A stretch of DNA of 64,000 bases from HXMU1420-13 sp965601825 (GTDB lineage: Bacteria > Bacteroidota > Rhodothermia > Balneolales > Balneolaceae). The notes beneath the pieces are model-generated. The model ran no database searches. It had not been told where the DNA came from and saw only the letters and a list, made by a program, of their open reading frames with translations. Location of the stretch: contig OZ271839.1 of assembly GCA_965601825.1 (NCBI GenBank), forward strand, positions 806,001 through 870,000, read 5' to 3'. Both the position numbers and the translations under genes were made by a program. Below are positions 42,777 through 50,416 of this stretch, one piece after another (position 1 is the first letter of the stretch; each line of letters opens with the position of its first letter).

Positions 42777-44405
42777 TCACATTCTCTCAGGAGCAGTAAT
42801 TCCAAGAATAGTCAATCCGTTTTTCAATACTTGGGCAGTTGATTTTGCAAGTGCAATTCTGGCCTGAGCTAAATCAGCTTCAACACCAATAATTCTACAA
42901 TCGTGGTAGAAAGTAGTAAACGCTGAGGCAACTTCGTTTAAATAATTAATCAATCGATGAGGTTCACGAGATTCAGCAGCACTTTGAATGGATTTTGGGA
43001 ATTTGAACAGCGTCTTCATCAAAGCGATCTCAGCATCTTCTTTTAGGAGTTTGAGATCAACATCCTTTTCAAAGGAATATTCTTCTTCTGCTTTTCGAAG
43101 GATGCTGCAAATCCGTGCATGAGCATATTGCAAATAGAAAACCGGGTTTTTCTCTCCCGCTTCTTTAGCTTGTGCGATATCAAACTCAAGATGGGTATTA
43201 GGCGAACGCATCAAAAAGAAGAAACGAGTAACATCTGCTCCTACTTCATCCATGAGTTCATCCAATGTTACAAAATTTGCCTTACGTGTACTCATTTTGA
43301 AAGGTTTTCCATCCTTTACAATGGTTACAAACTGATACACAACTACATCTACTTTTTCAGGATCGTACCCTAGTGATTGTATACCCGATAATACATCCGG
43401 ATAAGTTGCAATATGATCTGCCCCAAAAATATCGATGCACAAATCGTAACCTCGATCTAATTTATTTGCGTGATAAGCGATATCCGGTAATCGATAGGTT
43501 GGCTCTCCAGTGCTTTTAATCAGTACTGTATCTTTTTCTTTACCGAATTCAGTGGTTTTGAACCAGGTTGCTCCATCCGCTTCATAAACCAAGCCTTTTT
43601 CTCGTAATCTGGAAACTGTAGAATCGATATCACCGCTTTCATATAAACTATGCTCATTAAAGAACGAGTCCATTTGGATATTCATACGCTCTAGTGTTCC
43701 GCTGATATCTTCAAAAATGGCTTCTTCTGCTTTTTCTTTGAAAGGTTTCCAATCGTCGGTACCAAGTAATTCAGAAGCAAATTCTACTTCCATTTGTGCA
43801 GCTATTTCGCGGATATATTCACCTTCATATCCACCTTCAGGAAATTCAATGGGTTCACCTAATTGCTCCTGATATCTGGCCTGCACGCTTTGACCTAATA
43901 CACGCATTTGGCGACCGGCATCATTGAAATAGTATTCACGATCAACTTTTGCTCCCGTCCATTCCATTAATCGAGCAACTGTATCACCTAGAACTGCATT
44001 TCGACCATGACCTACTGTTAATGGGCCGGTCGGATTTGCACTCACAAACTCGATTTGAACTTTTAAACCATCATTAGAATCGGTTTTTCCGAATGTTTCT
44101 CCTCCTTTAATAATTGAGGCTAATTCATCGTACAAGTAATCCTCAGCAAATCGAAAATTAATGAATCCCGGTCCGGCGATCTCAACTGCTGAAATTTTAC
44201 TTTCAACATATTTCAATCCCTCAACAAGTTGAGTAGCAATTGCTCTTGGGTTATTTCGAAGAGGTTTTGCCAGCATCATGGCAATATTTGTCGATGCATC
44301 TCCATGCGAAGCCATTTTAGGAGCTTCCAATTGGATTTCAGGAGTTTCTACTAAATCAAATTGAGCGAGTGATTCGCTTATGATTTCCTTTAAATATTCG
44401 TTCAT
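42777..44405 (-). CDS. argS: Arginyl-tRNA synthetase
   Basis: 542 residues, class I. Charges tRNA-Arg. Seen: the N-terminal Add-1 domain, the HIGH-equivalent in SANPTGPLTVGHGRNAVLGD, YRLPDIAYHANKLDRGYDLCIDIFGADH, the KMSKS-equivalent KPFKMSTRKANFVTLDELMDEVG, and the anticodon-binding C-terminus ending in ITAPERM. Normal length for bacterial ArgS. It has an upstream gap of about 70 bases containing the left repeat arm of a four-helix-bundle gene. Confidence 0.98.
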   Translation of the reverse strand: MNEYLKEIISESLAQFDLVETPEIQLEAPKMASHGDASTNIAMMLAKPLRNNPRAIATQLVEGLKYVESKISAVEIAGPGFINFRFAEDYLYDELASIIKGGETFGKTDSNDGLKVQIEFVSANPTGPLTVGHGRNAVLGDTVARLMEWTGAKVDREYYFNDAGRQMRVLGQSVQARYQEQLGEPIEFPEGGYEGEYIREIAAQMEVEFASELLGTDDWKPFKEKAEEAIFEDISGTLERMNIQMDSFFNEHSLYESGDIDSTVSRLREKGLVYEADGATWFKTTEFGKEKDTVLIKSTGEPTYRLPDIAYHANKLDRGYDLCIDIFGADHIATYPDVLSGIQSLGYDPEKVDVVVYQFVTIVKDGKPFKMSTRKANFVTLDELMDEVGADVTRFFFLMRSPNTHLEFDIAQAKEAGEKNPVFYLQYAHARICSILRKAEEEYSFEKDVDLKLLKEDAEIALMKTLFKFPKSIQSAAESREPHRLINYLNEVASAFTTFYHDCRIIGVEADLAQARIALAKSTAQVLKNGLTILGITAPERM

Positions 44406-44441
44406 TTATGATCTAATCTCGATTATCGCACAAAGATAAGA

Positions 44442-44476
44442 GAATTAGGAATTAGGAATATGGGAATTAGGAATAG
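44442..44476. repeat. Left arm of the inverted repeat framing the four-helix-bundle gene
   Basis: Three GAATTAGGAAT-type words in a row. The stretch 44459-44476 (ATGGGAATTAGGAATAG) is the near-complement of the right arm at 44835-44863. It ends 1 base before the stop codon of the enclosed gene. Confidence 0.7.
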
Positions 44477-44477
44477 T

Positions 44478-44837
44478 TTATTGTATGCTCGTGCGAGTAG
44501 TTTTAATTATTGAACCAAGGATTTTTAATAATTCATCGCAATCTTCAATCATACTGCCGCTTAATTCATGAGTTAAGTATTCGGTATCTCTAAGTAATCG
44601 AAGCCAATAATGTGTTTCTCGTGCTTCACGATAAGCAATTCCCATTCTATAATTGAAATCCTTCTTTGTTGTCCCACCTATTGCTTCTTCAATATTAGCC
44701 CCAATAGAAGTTCCTGACCGTAGAATTTGTCTAGATATATCGTATTCACGAAAATTTTCTAACAAGTATTTGTGAAGTTTCACAATCCTCCGTGCAAACA
44801 TATAGCTCTTGTGTTGGATTATATTACTAGACTTCAT
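44478..44837 (-). CDS. Four-helix-bundle protein (S23/IVS-encoded family)
   Basis: 119 residues. Family first met as the protein in 23S rRNA intervening sequences, and found widely at other chromosomal sites. Matches: SYMFARRIVKLHKYL, EYDISRQILRSGTSIGANIEEAIGG, KDFNYRMGIAYREARETHYWLRLLRD and the C-terminal ELLKILGSIIKT. All helical, no enzyme motif. The gene is framed by inverted repeats so tightly that the start codon lies within the right arm and the stop is 1 base from the left arm, suggesting a small mobile or domesticated unit. It is not in an rRNA gene here. Confidence 0.9.
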   Translation of the reverse strand: MKSSNIIQHKSYMFARRIVKLHKYLLENFREYDISRQILRSGTSIGANIEEAIGGTTKKDFNYRMGIAYREARETHYWLRLLRDTEYLTHELSGSMIEDCDELLKILGSIIKTTRTSIQ

Positions 44838-44863
44838 ATTCCTAATTCCCCTATTCCTAATTC
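44835..44863. repeat. Right arm of the inverted repeat framing the four-helix-bundle gene
   Basis: Two TATTCCTAATTC-type words (complement GAATTAGGAATA), the inverted copy of the left arm at 44442-44476. The ATG of the enclosed gene lies at its left edge, and the radC stop codon begins right after it. Confidence 0.7.
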
Positions 44864-45586
44864 TTAATTAAAGAGTCTTTCAGCTCTTAAGGAAACAAAC
44901 TCATAACCAGCAATAATGATGTGATCATCAACCGGGATACCGAGGAGTTTTCCGGATTCTGCTATTCTTTTCGTTAAGTTGATATCAGCGGACGAGGCTT
45001 TGCAAACACCGGAAGGATGATTATGCACAAGAATGATGGAATTAGCTTTATTTAGGACTGCTTGGCGTATAACTTCTGCAGGTTCAACGATGGTGGCATT
45101 ACTACCTCCCGAACTGATTTGGTGAAATCCAGTCATTATTTTTTTGTTGTTCAGGAAGGCAACGTAGAATACTTCATTATTTAAATGCCTCATTTTTGGG
45201 CCAAAAAATGCACATACAGATTCCGGAGATGTTAATTGGATTTCTTCTCCAAGTCCTGCTACCTGGATTCGACGAGCCAGCTCAAATGCAGCTTCTAACG
45301 TAATTGCCTTTACCTTTGCGATGCCCGGAATGACGCTGAGTTCTTTCCAATCACTTTTAATTAAGGAATGCAATCCTCCAAAATGTTGAAGGAGAGCCCT
45401 TGAGGTCTCAATCACATTCATTTTCTTTGTTCCGGTACGAAGTAAGATTGCAATTAATTCTGCATCAGAAAGTGCGCTAGCGCCATAATTGAGAAGTTTT
45501 TCCCTAGGTTGTTCATCAGGGAGCATCTCTTTTACAGTTCGATTGTAGAAATCTTCATGGGAAAAGGATTCGGTCTTAGTAAGCAT
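44864..45586 (-). CDS. radC: RadC-family protein (JAB/MPN metalloprotein)
   Basis: 240 residues. N-terminal helix-hairpin-helix-like domain (REKLLNYGASALSDAELIAILLRTGTKKMN, SVIPGIAKVKAITLEAAFELARR), C-terminal JAB domain with the metal motif VHNHPSGVCKASSADINLTKRI (HxHPSG...SxxD). Long called DNA repair protein, though the real activity is not established. It lies beside the repeat-framed four-helix-bundle gene. Two ACATGT hexamers lie 7-23 bases before its start. Confidence 0.93.
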   Translation of the reverse strand: MLTKTESFSHEDFYNRTVKEMLPDEQPREKLLNYGASALSDAELIAILLRTGTKKMNVIETSRALLQHFGGLHSLIKSDWKELSVIPGIAKVKAITLEAAFELARRIQVAGLGEEIQLTSPESVCAFFGPKMRHLNNEVFYVAFLNNKKIMTGFHQISSGGSNATIVEPAEVIRQAVLNKANSIILVHNHPSGVCKASSADINLTKRIAESGKLLGIPVDDHIIIAGYEFVSLRAERLFN

Positions 45587-45653
45587 AATTACACATGTTT
45601 TTTACATGTTAGACCGATGCCAGAGGAACTCCTTACAATTTTTTTTCAATGAT

Positions 45654-45710
45654 CAATATTCAACATGGAATAACCAATGATCATTGAACATTGATTGTTG
45701 AATATTGTTT
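45654..45710. repeat. Hairpin plus first copy of a 35-base repeat, downstream of the Xre gene
   Basis: CAATATTCAACA (45654-45665) and TGTTGAATATTG (45696-45707) form a perfect 12-base-pair stem. Bases 45676-45710 match 46546-46580 at 29 of 35 positions. The two copies lie as direct repeats on each side of the Xre/DUF2975 pair. Confidence 0.7.
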
Positions 45711-45915
45711 ACTGTTTTCGGTATTCCAGAATATCTCCTGGTTGGCATTCCAGAACTGTGCAAATTGCCTCTAATGTTGAGAATCGAATAGCTTTTGCTT
45801 TGCCAGTTTTTAAGATTGAGAGATTACTCATTGTAACCCCCACTTTTTCTGATAGCTCAGTTAAACTCATTTTGCGTTTAGCTAGCATCACATCCAAGTT
45901 TACAATTACTGGCAT
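45709..45915 (-). CDS. Small Xre-family helix-turn-helix regulator
   Basis: 68 residues, a single HTH domain and little else: MPVIVNLDVMLAKRKMSLTELSEKVGVTMSNLSILKTGKAKAIRF with the recognition helix around MSNLSILKTG, then LEAICTVLECQPGDILEYR. This type (YozG/Cro-C1 small regulators) commonly sits next to a DUF2975 membrane gene, here 3 bases upstream. It likely represses its own operon through the repeated sites at 46468-46502. The last codons lie in a repeat. Confidence 0.92.
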   Translation of the reverse strand: MPVIVNLDVMLAKRKMSLTELSEKVGVTMSNLSILKTGKAKAIRFSTLEAICTVLECQPGDILEYRKQ

Positions 45916-45918
45916 TTG

Positions 45919-46425
45919 CTACACCGTTAGCTTTTGTTCTTCAGCCACTTTAAAACCTAGCTTCATGACAGATGCAAATGTCAGCATAAGGATACCTAAT
46001 ATGATAAATGATCCGATTCTATTTATGATAGCGTTGTATCCAATTATCTCACTTGATATGTAGTTAAAGCTTGCTCCGATATAAAGAGGAATACTTTCCA
46101 CAAAAGGCATCAGAAAAATGAGAAGACCCAGTAAATAAAATCTGCGAACTGTCTGTTTTTCGAAGGGTTCATTTTTTCGAATCTTCCACAAAATATTGAT
46201 CAGGAGTGATAAAGTGATGATGAGGAAAACCTTAGACAATGAGATTCCAAGTAGAATCCATCCAATTTTCTGCATCGAACTGACCGATGTATAAATGTTA
46301 GTAAAGGGTTCAATAACTCCAAGAAAGGCAAGTATCAAAAAGATCAAATAGCCTACAGTAAATGCAACTAAAGAAACAGTACTTAGAATCAGAATATTAG
46401 GAACAAGCGGATATATTTTAGACAT
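45919..46425 (-). CDS. DUF2975 four-span membrane protein
   Basis: 168 residues with four hydrophobic spans: about 8-35 (ILILSTVSLVAFTVGYLIFLILAF), 50-75 (MQKIGWILLGISLSKVFLIITLSLLINILW), 95-115 (YLLGLLIFLMPFVESIPLYI) and 130-160 (IINRIGSFIILGILMLTFASVM). Between 2 and 3 is the family's KIRKNEPFEKQTVRRFY. Function unknown, always (in my memory) paired with a small Xre regulator, as here. The pair lies between two copies of a 35-base repeat. Confidence 0.88.
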   Translation of the reverse strand: MSKIYPLVPNILILSTVSLVAFTVGYLIFLILAFLGVIEPFTNIYTSVSSMQKIGWILLGISLSKVFLIITLSLLINILWKIRKNEPFEKQTVRRFYLLGLLIFLMPFVESIPLYIGASFNYISSEIIGYNAIINRIGSFIILGILMLTFASVMKLGFKVAEEQKLTV

Positions 46426-46467
46426 AATAATTGATTAATTCGTGATTCGAAGATAATCAAATAAATA

Positions 46468-46502
46468 TGATAAACAACAAAAATTTATTGATAAACAATA
46501 AA
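46468..46502. promoter_or_regulatory. Candidate operator of the Xre/DUF2975 pair
   Basis: TGATAAACAA occurs twice (46468-46477 and 46489-46498), 21 bases apart, i.e. two helical turns, and the second lies in a perfect palindrome TTTATTG-ATAAA-CAATAAA (46484-46502). It is 43-77 bases before the DUF2975 start, where an autoregulator would bind. Confidence 0.45.
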
Positions 46503-46545
46503 TAATATCTGCAAATCAATTAAGAAGGATTAACAAGGAATTGTC

Positions 46546-46580
46546 AATGCTTATTGAACCTTGAGCGTTGAATATTGATT
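46546..46580. repeat. Second copy of the 35-base repeat, between amn and DUF2975
   Basis: AATGCTTATTGAACC... ending GTTGAATATTGATT, 29 of 35 bases identical to 45676-45710 in the same orientation. It lies just past the amn stop. Confidence 0.7.
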
Positions 46581-46585
46581 TTTGT

Positions 46586-47767
46586 CTATTCTCCGCTTTC
46601 CATTAATGGCTCGTTAAAGGCTCGAATGCTTGAATTTGGCAAACCATTCGGGTAATTCTTCTTTATTTTATCAATAGCTTCAATAACAAGTTTGAGGTGC
46701 ATCTCTTTTGAATTCTGATAAAACTTTTGAGCTTCACCTGTGAGTTTTGGTTTACCATGAAGAGGTTTATCACTAACAGATAAAAGCGTTGCATGCGGAA
46801 CTCTATATCTGAATCCATTAGTAGCTACGGTTGATGACTCCATATCGATAGCAAGGCTTCTGCTTTGGTGGATTTTCTGTACCGTATCTTTGGCTGAGAA
46901 TTCCCAATTTCGATTTCCAGTAGTAAATACGGTGCCTATTCGGTGTGTTAAACCATTTTCGTCCAGTACTTCTTTGAGGTAAAGATTCAGTAAATAATTC
47001 GGAATCACTGGATTTCCAATTGGAAATAAATCATCCAGAACACGGTCATCACGGTAATAAGAACTTGCCAGAACAAAGTCACCTATTCGCTGGTGGTTTC
47101 GAAGTCCACCGCAATGGCCAACCATGATCATTGCATCAGGTCGTAATACACACACATGATCCGTAATGGTTTTGGCGTTCGAAGGTCCAACACCAATATT
47201 GATTAATGTGAGCCCTTTATTGTCATCTAACTTATGATGGTAGGCCGGCATTTGAACTCCATCTCGCTCAGGTTTTACACAATCCGGGAATAGTTCCAAG
47301 AAGACTTCAACATGCATTGAATAATTGGTAAATAGAATATAACGCTGGAAATCCTGAGGACTAGTTCCTGTATAATGGCTCAATCGGTCAAGTGAAATAT
47401 CAGTACGTTCCGGGCTGAATAGGAACATTTTTTTCTTTGTAAAATCCCACTCTTCCTCATCAGTTTGTTCTAATAAGATGGGGTCATTCAGAGCGATGAC
47501 ATCTCTTTTTGCGATGATCTCAATATCAGCCTTTTTAGCTAAAAGTCGTCGCATTTCGCGTAACAAATACCAACGAAATGCACTTGGCTGAGCTAATTCG
47601 CCTTTAATTCTAGGATTATGCTTTGAAAACTCACGATGTACGATCATACGCGGATATTTACCAGATGCATATATTTCCTCCATCAAATCGCAGGCTTTTT
47701 CCGTAGCTTCGGCAATCTGTTGTTCAGAGGTGAAATCAGCATAATTTAATCGCATTGAATCGGGCAT
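46586..47767 (-). CDS. amn: AMP nucleosidase
   Basis: 393 residues. Splits AMP to adenine and ribose-5-phosphate. An N-terminal AMP-nucleosidase domain (about 1-150) precedes the nucleoside-phosphorylase-like domain with LTLINIGVGPSNAKTITDHV, VLRPDAMIMVGHCGGLRNHQRIGDFVLASSYYRDD and the catalytic region RSLAIDMESSTVATNGFRY, then TLLSVSDKPLHG. Start: ATG at 47767 touches the ATG of the divergent NUDIX gene (CATATG); another ATG at 47755 (MRLNYADF) would leave 12 bases between them and is equally possible. Confidence 0.93.
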   Translation of the reverse strand: MPDSMRLNYADFTSEQQIAEATEKACDLMEEIYASGKYPRMIVHREFSKHNPRIKGELAQPSAFRWYLLREMRRLLAKKADIEIIAKRDVIALNDPILLEQTDEEEWDFTKKKMFLFSPERTDISLDRLSHYTGTSPQDFQRYILFTNYSMHVEVFLELFPDCVKPERDGVQMPAYHHKLDDNKGLTLINIGVGPSNAKTITDHVCVLRPDAMIMVGHCGGLRNHQRIGDFVLASSYYRDDRVLDDLFPIGNPVIPNYLLNLYLKEVLDENGLTHRIGTVFTTGNRNWEFSAKDTVQKIHQSRSLAIDMESSTVATNGFRYRVPHATLLSVSDKPLHGKPKLTGEAQKFYQNSKEMHLKLVIEAIDKIKKNYPNGLPNSSIRAFNEPLMESGE

Positions 47768-48334
47768 ATGAAAACTCCTAAAATCAATTTTACCATCGAG
47801 TCGTGGGTTACCACAAAAGAGAGCGTCGAATATACGACGAATATCTTCAAGGTGTTAAGACGGCATATGAGGATTGATTCAGAAAATCATAGCGCCTCAT
47901 TTTCGATTTTAGAAGCACCCGACTGGATTAATGTTATCGCGCTTACTTCAGAAAATGAGATAGTTTTGGTTGAGCAATACAGATATGGAACTGAGAAGCC
48001 TACTTTAGAGCTTCCCGGAGGAGTTTGTGATCTCGGTGAAACACCACTAATTACGTCAAAAAGAGAATTACTCGAAGAAACCGGTTATACTGCTGATGAA
48101 TGGATTAATTTGGGTTTTGTAAGCTCTAATCCAGCAATGATGACCAATCATACTCACACTTTCTTAGCCAAAGGAAGTATCAAAACTCACGAGCAAAAAC
48201 TGGATGGAAATGAACGCATAAATGTACATGTAATTCCATTCAAAGAATTTCTTGAATTAGTTAGAGTTGGGGAGATTGATCACTCTTTAGTTGTTGCTGC
48301 AATAGCTAAATATTTACTTCAACAAAATCCCTAA
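47768..48334 (+). CDS. NUDIX hydrolase, ADP-ribose pyrophosphatase-like
   Basis: 188 residues. The Nudix box is complete: GGVCDLGETPLITSKRELLEETGY (G..5..E..7..RE..EE.G pattern). The segment VIALTSENEIVLVEQYRYGTEKPTLELPGG is that of ADP-ribose/nucleotide-sugar pyrophosphatases; VSSNPAMMTNHTHTFLAKG fits ADP-ribose pyrophosphatase. It is divergent from and abutting amn, so both nucleotide-cleaving genes could be co-regulated. Confidence 0.93.
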   Translation: MKTPKINFTIESWVTTKESVEYTTNIFKVLRRHMRIDSENHSASFSILEAPDWINVIALTSENEIVLVEQYRYGTEKPTLELPGGVCDLGETPLITSKRELLEETGYTADEWINLGFVSSNPAMMTNHTHTFLAKGSIKTHEQKLDGNERINVHVIPFKEFLELVRVGEIDHSLVVAAIAKYLLQQNP

Positions 48335-48410
48335 AAAAGATTCCAACATCAGGAGAAATTACTAACTTCTCCGAGGGAATTACTCTTGAAACCAATACGA
48401 CTATTTTATC

Positions 48411-49145
48411 ATGAATATTTTAAAAGAAATAGTATTACTTCCATCTCATCTGCTCAATTCATTTTTCGGGTCATATGCAGGTGGCGATAAAAGACCCATT
48501 TACTTTGATACTGAGTCAACCAAGCCTGAGCTTAAAATTTTTGAAGAGAACTTCGATGTTATAGCAAAAGAATTGAAAAACGTTGAGAAGCTGAATGCGA
48601 TTCCTGCTTATGAAGATTTAGACAAGTTTCAGGTGGATCCTGATAAGCCGGAAACCAAATGGAAAGTTTTTGTTCTTAACATGATGGGAGAATTTGATGA
48701 AGCTGCTCTCCGGTTATGTCCCGAAATCTGCAAGATGGTTAAAGATATTCCGGATGTATTTCAAGCGATGTTTTCTGTATTAGAGCCGGGAAGATCAATT
48801 CCTGCACATAAAGGTCCTTACATGGGATATTTGCGGTATCATATTGGAGTAAAAATCCCCAAAGAAAATCCTCCTCAAATCAGAATTGAGGACACCTATT
48901 ATACATGGAAAACCGGGGAAGGTGTAATTTTTGATGATAGCTGGGATCATGAAGTGATCAACAAGGCAACAGAAGAGCGAGTGGTTTTAATCGTCGATAT
49001 TTTAAGGCCAATGCCAAAGTTTCCGCATGCTGTCAATACATTTCTGACATATAAACTTATAAAGCCTTTTTACGCAAATAATATGCTTAAAAAGAACAAA
49101 GAGTTTCTAAAGAAAATTGAAAAAGCTGAAAGTTTAGAAGTCTAA
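48411..49145 (+). CDS. Aspartyl/asparaginyl beta-hydroxylase family protein
   Basis: 244 residues, 2-oxoglutarate/Fe(II) dioxygenase fold. Conserved elements: FQAMFSVLEPGRSIPAHKGPYMGYLRYHIGVKIP (first His, HKGP, and the Arg of the double-stranded beta-helix), then WKTGEGVIFDDSWDHEVINKATEERVVLIVDI (second metal His and RVVL). The metal triad uses two His in this family, the third ligand being absent. C-terminal 40 residues are Lys-rich. Targets are unknown; some relatives modify lipid A or EGF-like domains. Confidence 0.9.
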   Translation: MNILKEIVLLPSHLLNSFFGSYAGGDKRPIYFDTESTKPELKIFEENFDVIAKELKNVEKLNAIPAYEDLDKFQVDPDKPETKWKVFVLNMMGEFDEAALRLCPEICKMVKDIPDVFQAMFSVLEPGRSIPAHKGPYMGYLRYHIGVKIPKENPPQIRIEDTYYTWKTGEGVIFDDSWDHEVINKATEERVVLIVDILRPMPKFPHAVNTFLTYKLIKPFYANNMLKKNKEFLKKIEKAESLEV

Positions 49146-49182
49146 GCCTTTAAATGAATTGAATAGATAATGGAAGCATTTT

Positions 49183-49398
49183 TTATGCTACCAGAGATTT
49201 ACTAGCCTTTTTCTTTTTTCGAAATCGAAATACGCTCCAATCTATTTTTGGAACTAATTCAGTTGGGATTTCTCCGTGTTCCTGTCTTAGATCTAGCTCT
49301 TTTTGAACCGCATGTAATCGATCTGCAAATTTATATTGATCGATATGTGTGAGCATATCATATAATTCGATGTAGGTATAGTTGCTAAGATCTTTCAT
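49183..49398 (-). CDS. Small conserved-looking protein of unknown function
   Basis: 71 residues, helical: KDLSNYTYIELYDMLTHIDQYKFADRLHAVQKELDLRQEHG, then a basic tail (RFRKKKKASKSLVA). No signal peptide or span. It is antiparallel to both neighbours and starts 35 bases from the OsmC gene start. Even amino acid use with no rare patterns supports coding, but I recognise no family. Confidence 0.6.
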   Translation of the reverse strand: MKDLSNYTYIELYDMLTHIDQYKFADRLHAVQKELDLRQEHGEIPTELVPKIDWSVFRFRKKKKASKSLVA

Positions 49399-49433
49399 AC
49401 TTTAAATTAATTACAAACCATCTGTAATTAATC

Positions 49434-49910
49434 ATGAAACAACATATTTATCAAGCCAAAATTATTTGGACAGGAAACCTTGGGTCTGGTACTTCAGGTT
49501 ATAAAAGTTATACTCGTGATCATGAAATTCGAGTTGGATCAAAAGTAAAGATTGAAGCATCGTCTGATTCAACTTTTCGAGGTAACCCGGAATTACACAA
49601 TCCTGAGGAACTATTCCTGTCTTCTATTTCATCCTGTCATATGCTTTGGTTTCTACATCTATGTTCCGTAGAAGATGTTATTGTGCTAGACTACAAAGAT
49701 GAAGCCGTTGGTGTAATGCATGAAGAAATAGATGGGAGCGGGAAATTTACTCAAGTAACACTTCGCCCTAGAGTTACTGTTAAAGAGGAACGAATGGCAG
49801 AAAAAGTAGATTCCATTCATTCAAAAGCTAATCAGATGTGCTTTATCGCAAACTCATGCAATTTCAAAGTTAAGCACGATCCGGTTACAACTTGGGAACA
49901 ATCAACATAA
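49434..49910 (+). CDS. OsmC-family hydroperoxide/sulfur-stress protein
   Basis: 158 residues. OsmC/Ohr proteins reduce organic hydroperoxides with a cysteine pair. The first Cys lies in LFLSSISSCHMLWFLHL (a typical SS.S.C motif, though followed by H rather than the Ohr E/F) and the second in KANQMCFIANSCNFKV. The N-terminus IWTGNLGSGTSGYKSYTRDHEIRV has the family's YTRDHEI. It is 15 bases before a peroxiredoxin gene, so the two likely form a peroxide-defence pair. Confidence 0.9.
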   Translation: MKQHIYQAKIIWTGNLGSGTSGYKSYTRDHEIRVGSKVKIEASSDSTFRGNPELHNPEELFLSSISSCHMLWFLHLCSVEDVIVLDYKDEAVGVMHEEIDGSGKFTQVTLRPRVTVKEERMAEKVDSIHSKANQMCFIANSCNFKVKHDPVTTWEQST

Positions 49911-49925
49911 TAAAGAGAAAAGACT

Positions 49926-50402
49926 ATGATTGAAGTGGGAGCACAAATGGATACCAATTTCACTTTTAAAGTGGTGGAAGGGGAAGAAGAAAAAGAAGTA
50001 AACTTTACAGATGTTTTATCAAGACCGACAATTGTATCTGTATATATGAAGAACAATACTTCGAGCTGCGATAAACAAAACATTTCGTTAGCAGAGCATG
50101 CTTCATGGTTTGATGAAGCGGGTTATAACCTTGTCACAATTAGCAAGGATACCTGTGGATCACACAAAAAATACATCGCTAAACATGGCATCAGTTACAT
50201 GATAGCTTCAGATCCTGATTATAAGTTTTCGGCAGCTACCGATTCTATCGTCGAAAAAAAGATGTATGGAAAGGTTTATGAGGGTCCGTCACGATCAGCC
50301 TTTGTTATTGATACAGATGGTACTATTTTGGCAGCTATCGAAAAAATCGACACTAAGGCACACGCCGAAGAGCTTAAGGAAGTAATAGGTTCACTGAAAT
50401 AA
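49926..50402 (+). CDS. Peroxiredoxin, AhpC/TSA (Bcp-type)
   Basis: 158 residues. IVSVYMKNNTSSCDKQNISL holds the peroxidatic Cys in a T..C context (usually TPGCT), NLVTISKDTCGSHKKYIAKHGISY a second Cys that may resolve it, and SAFVIDTDGTILAA the last strand. The TSSC change from TPGC is mild. Reduces peroxides with thioredoxin. Co-transcribed with the OsmC gene; topA starts 14 bases after it. Confidence 0.9.
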   Translation: MIEVGAQMDTNFTFKVVEGEEEKEVNFTDVLSRPTIVSVYMKNNTSSCDKQNISLAEHASWFDEAGYNLVTISKDTCGSHKKYIAKHGISYMIASDPDYKFSAATDSIVEKKMYGKVYEGPSRSAFVIDTDGTILAAIEKIDTKAHAEELKEVIGSLK

Positions 50403-50416
50403 TTAGCAGTTAGTAC

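Noticed and set aside
44400..46600. CRISPR-like array in the repeat-rich patch
   Set aside because: Repeats are not regularly spaced, spacers are genes, and no cas genes are present.
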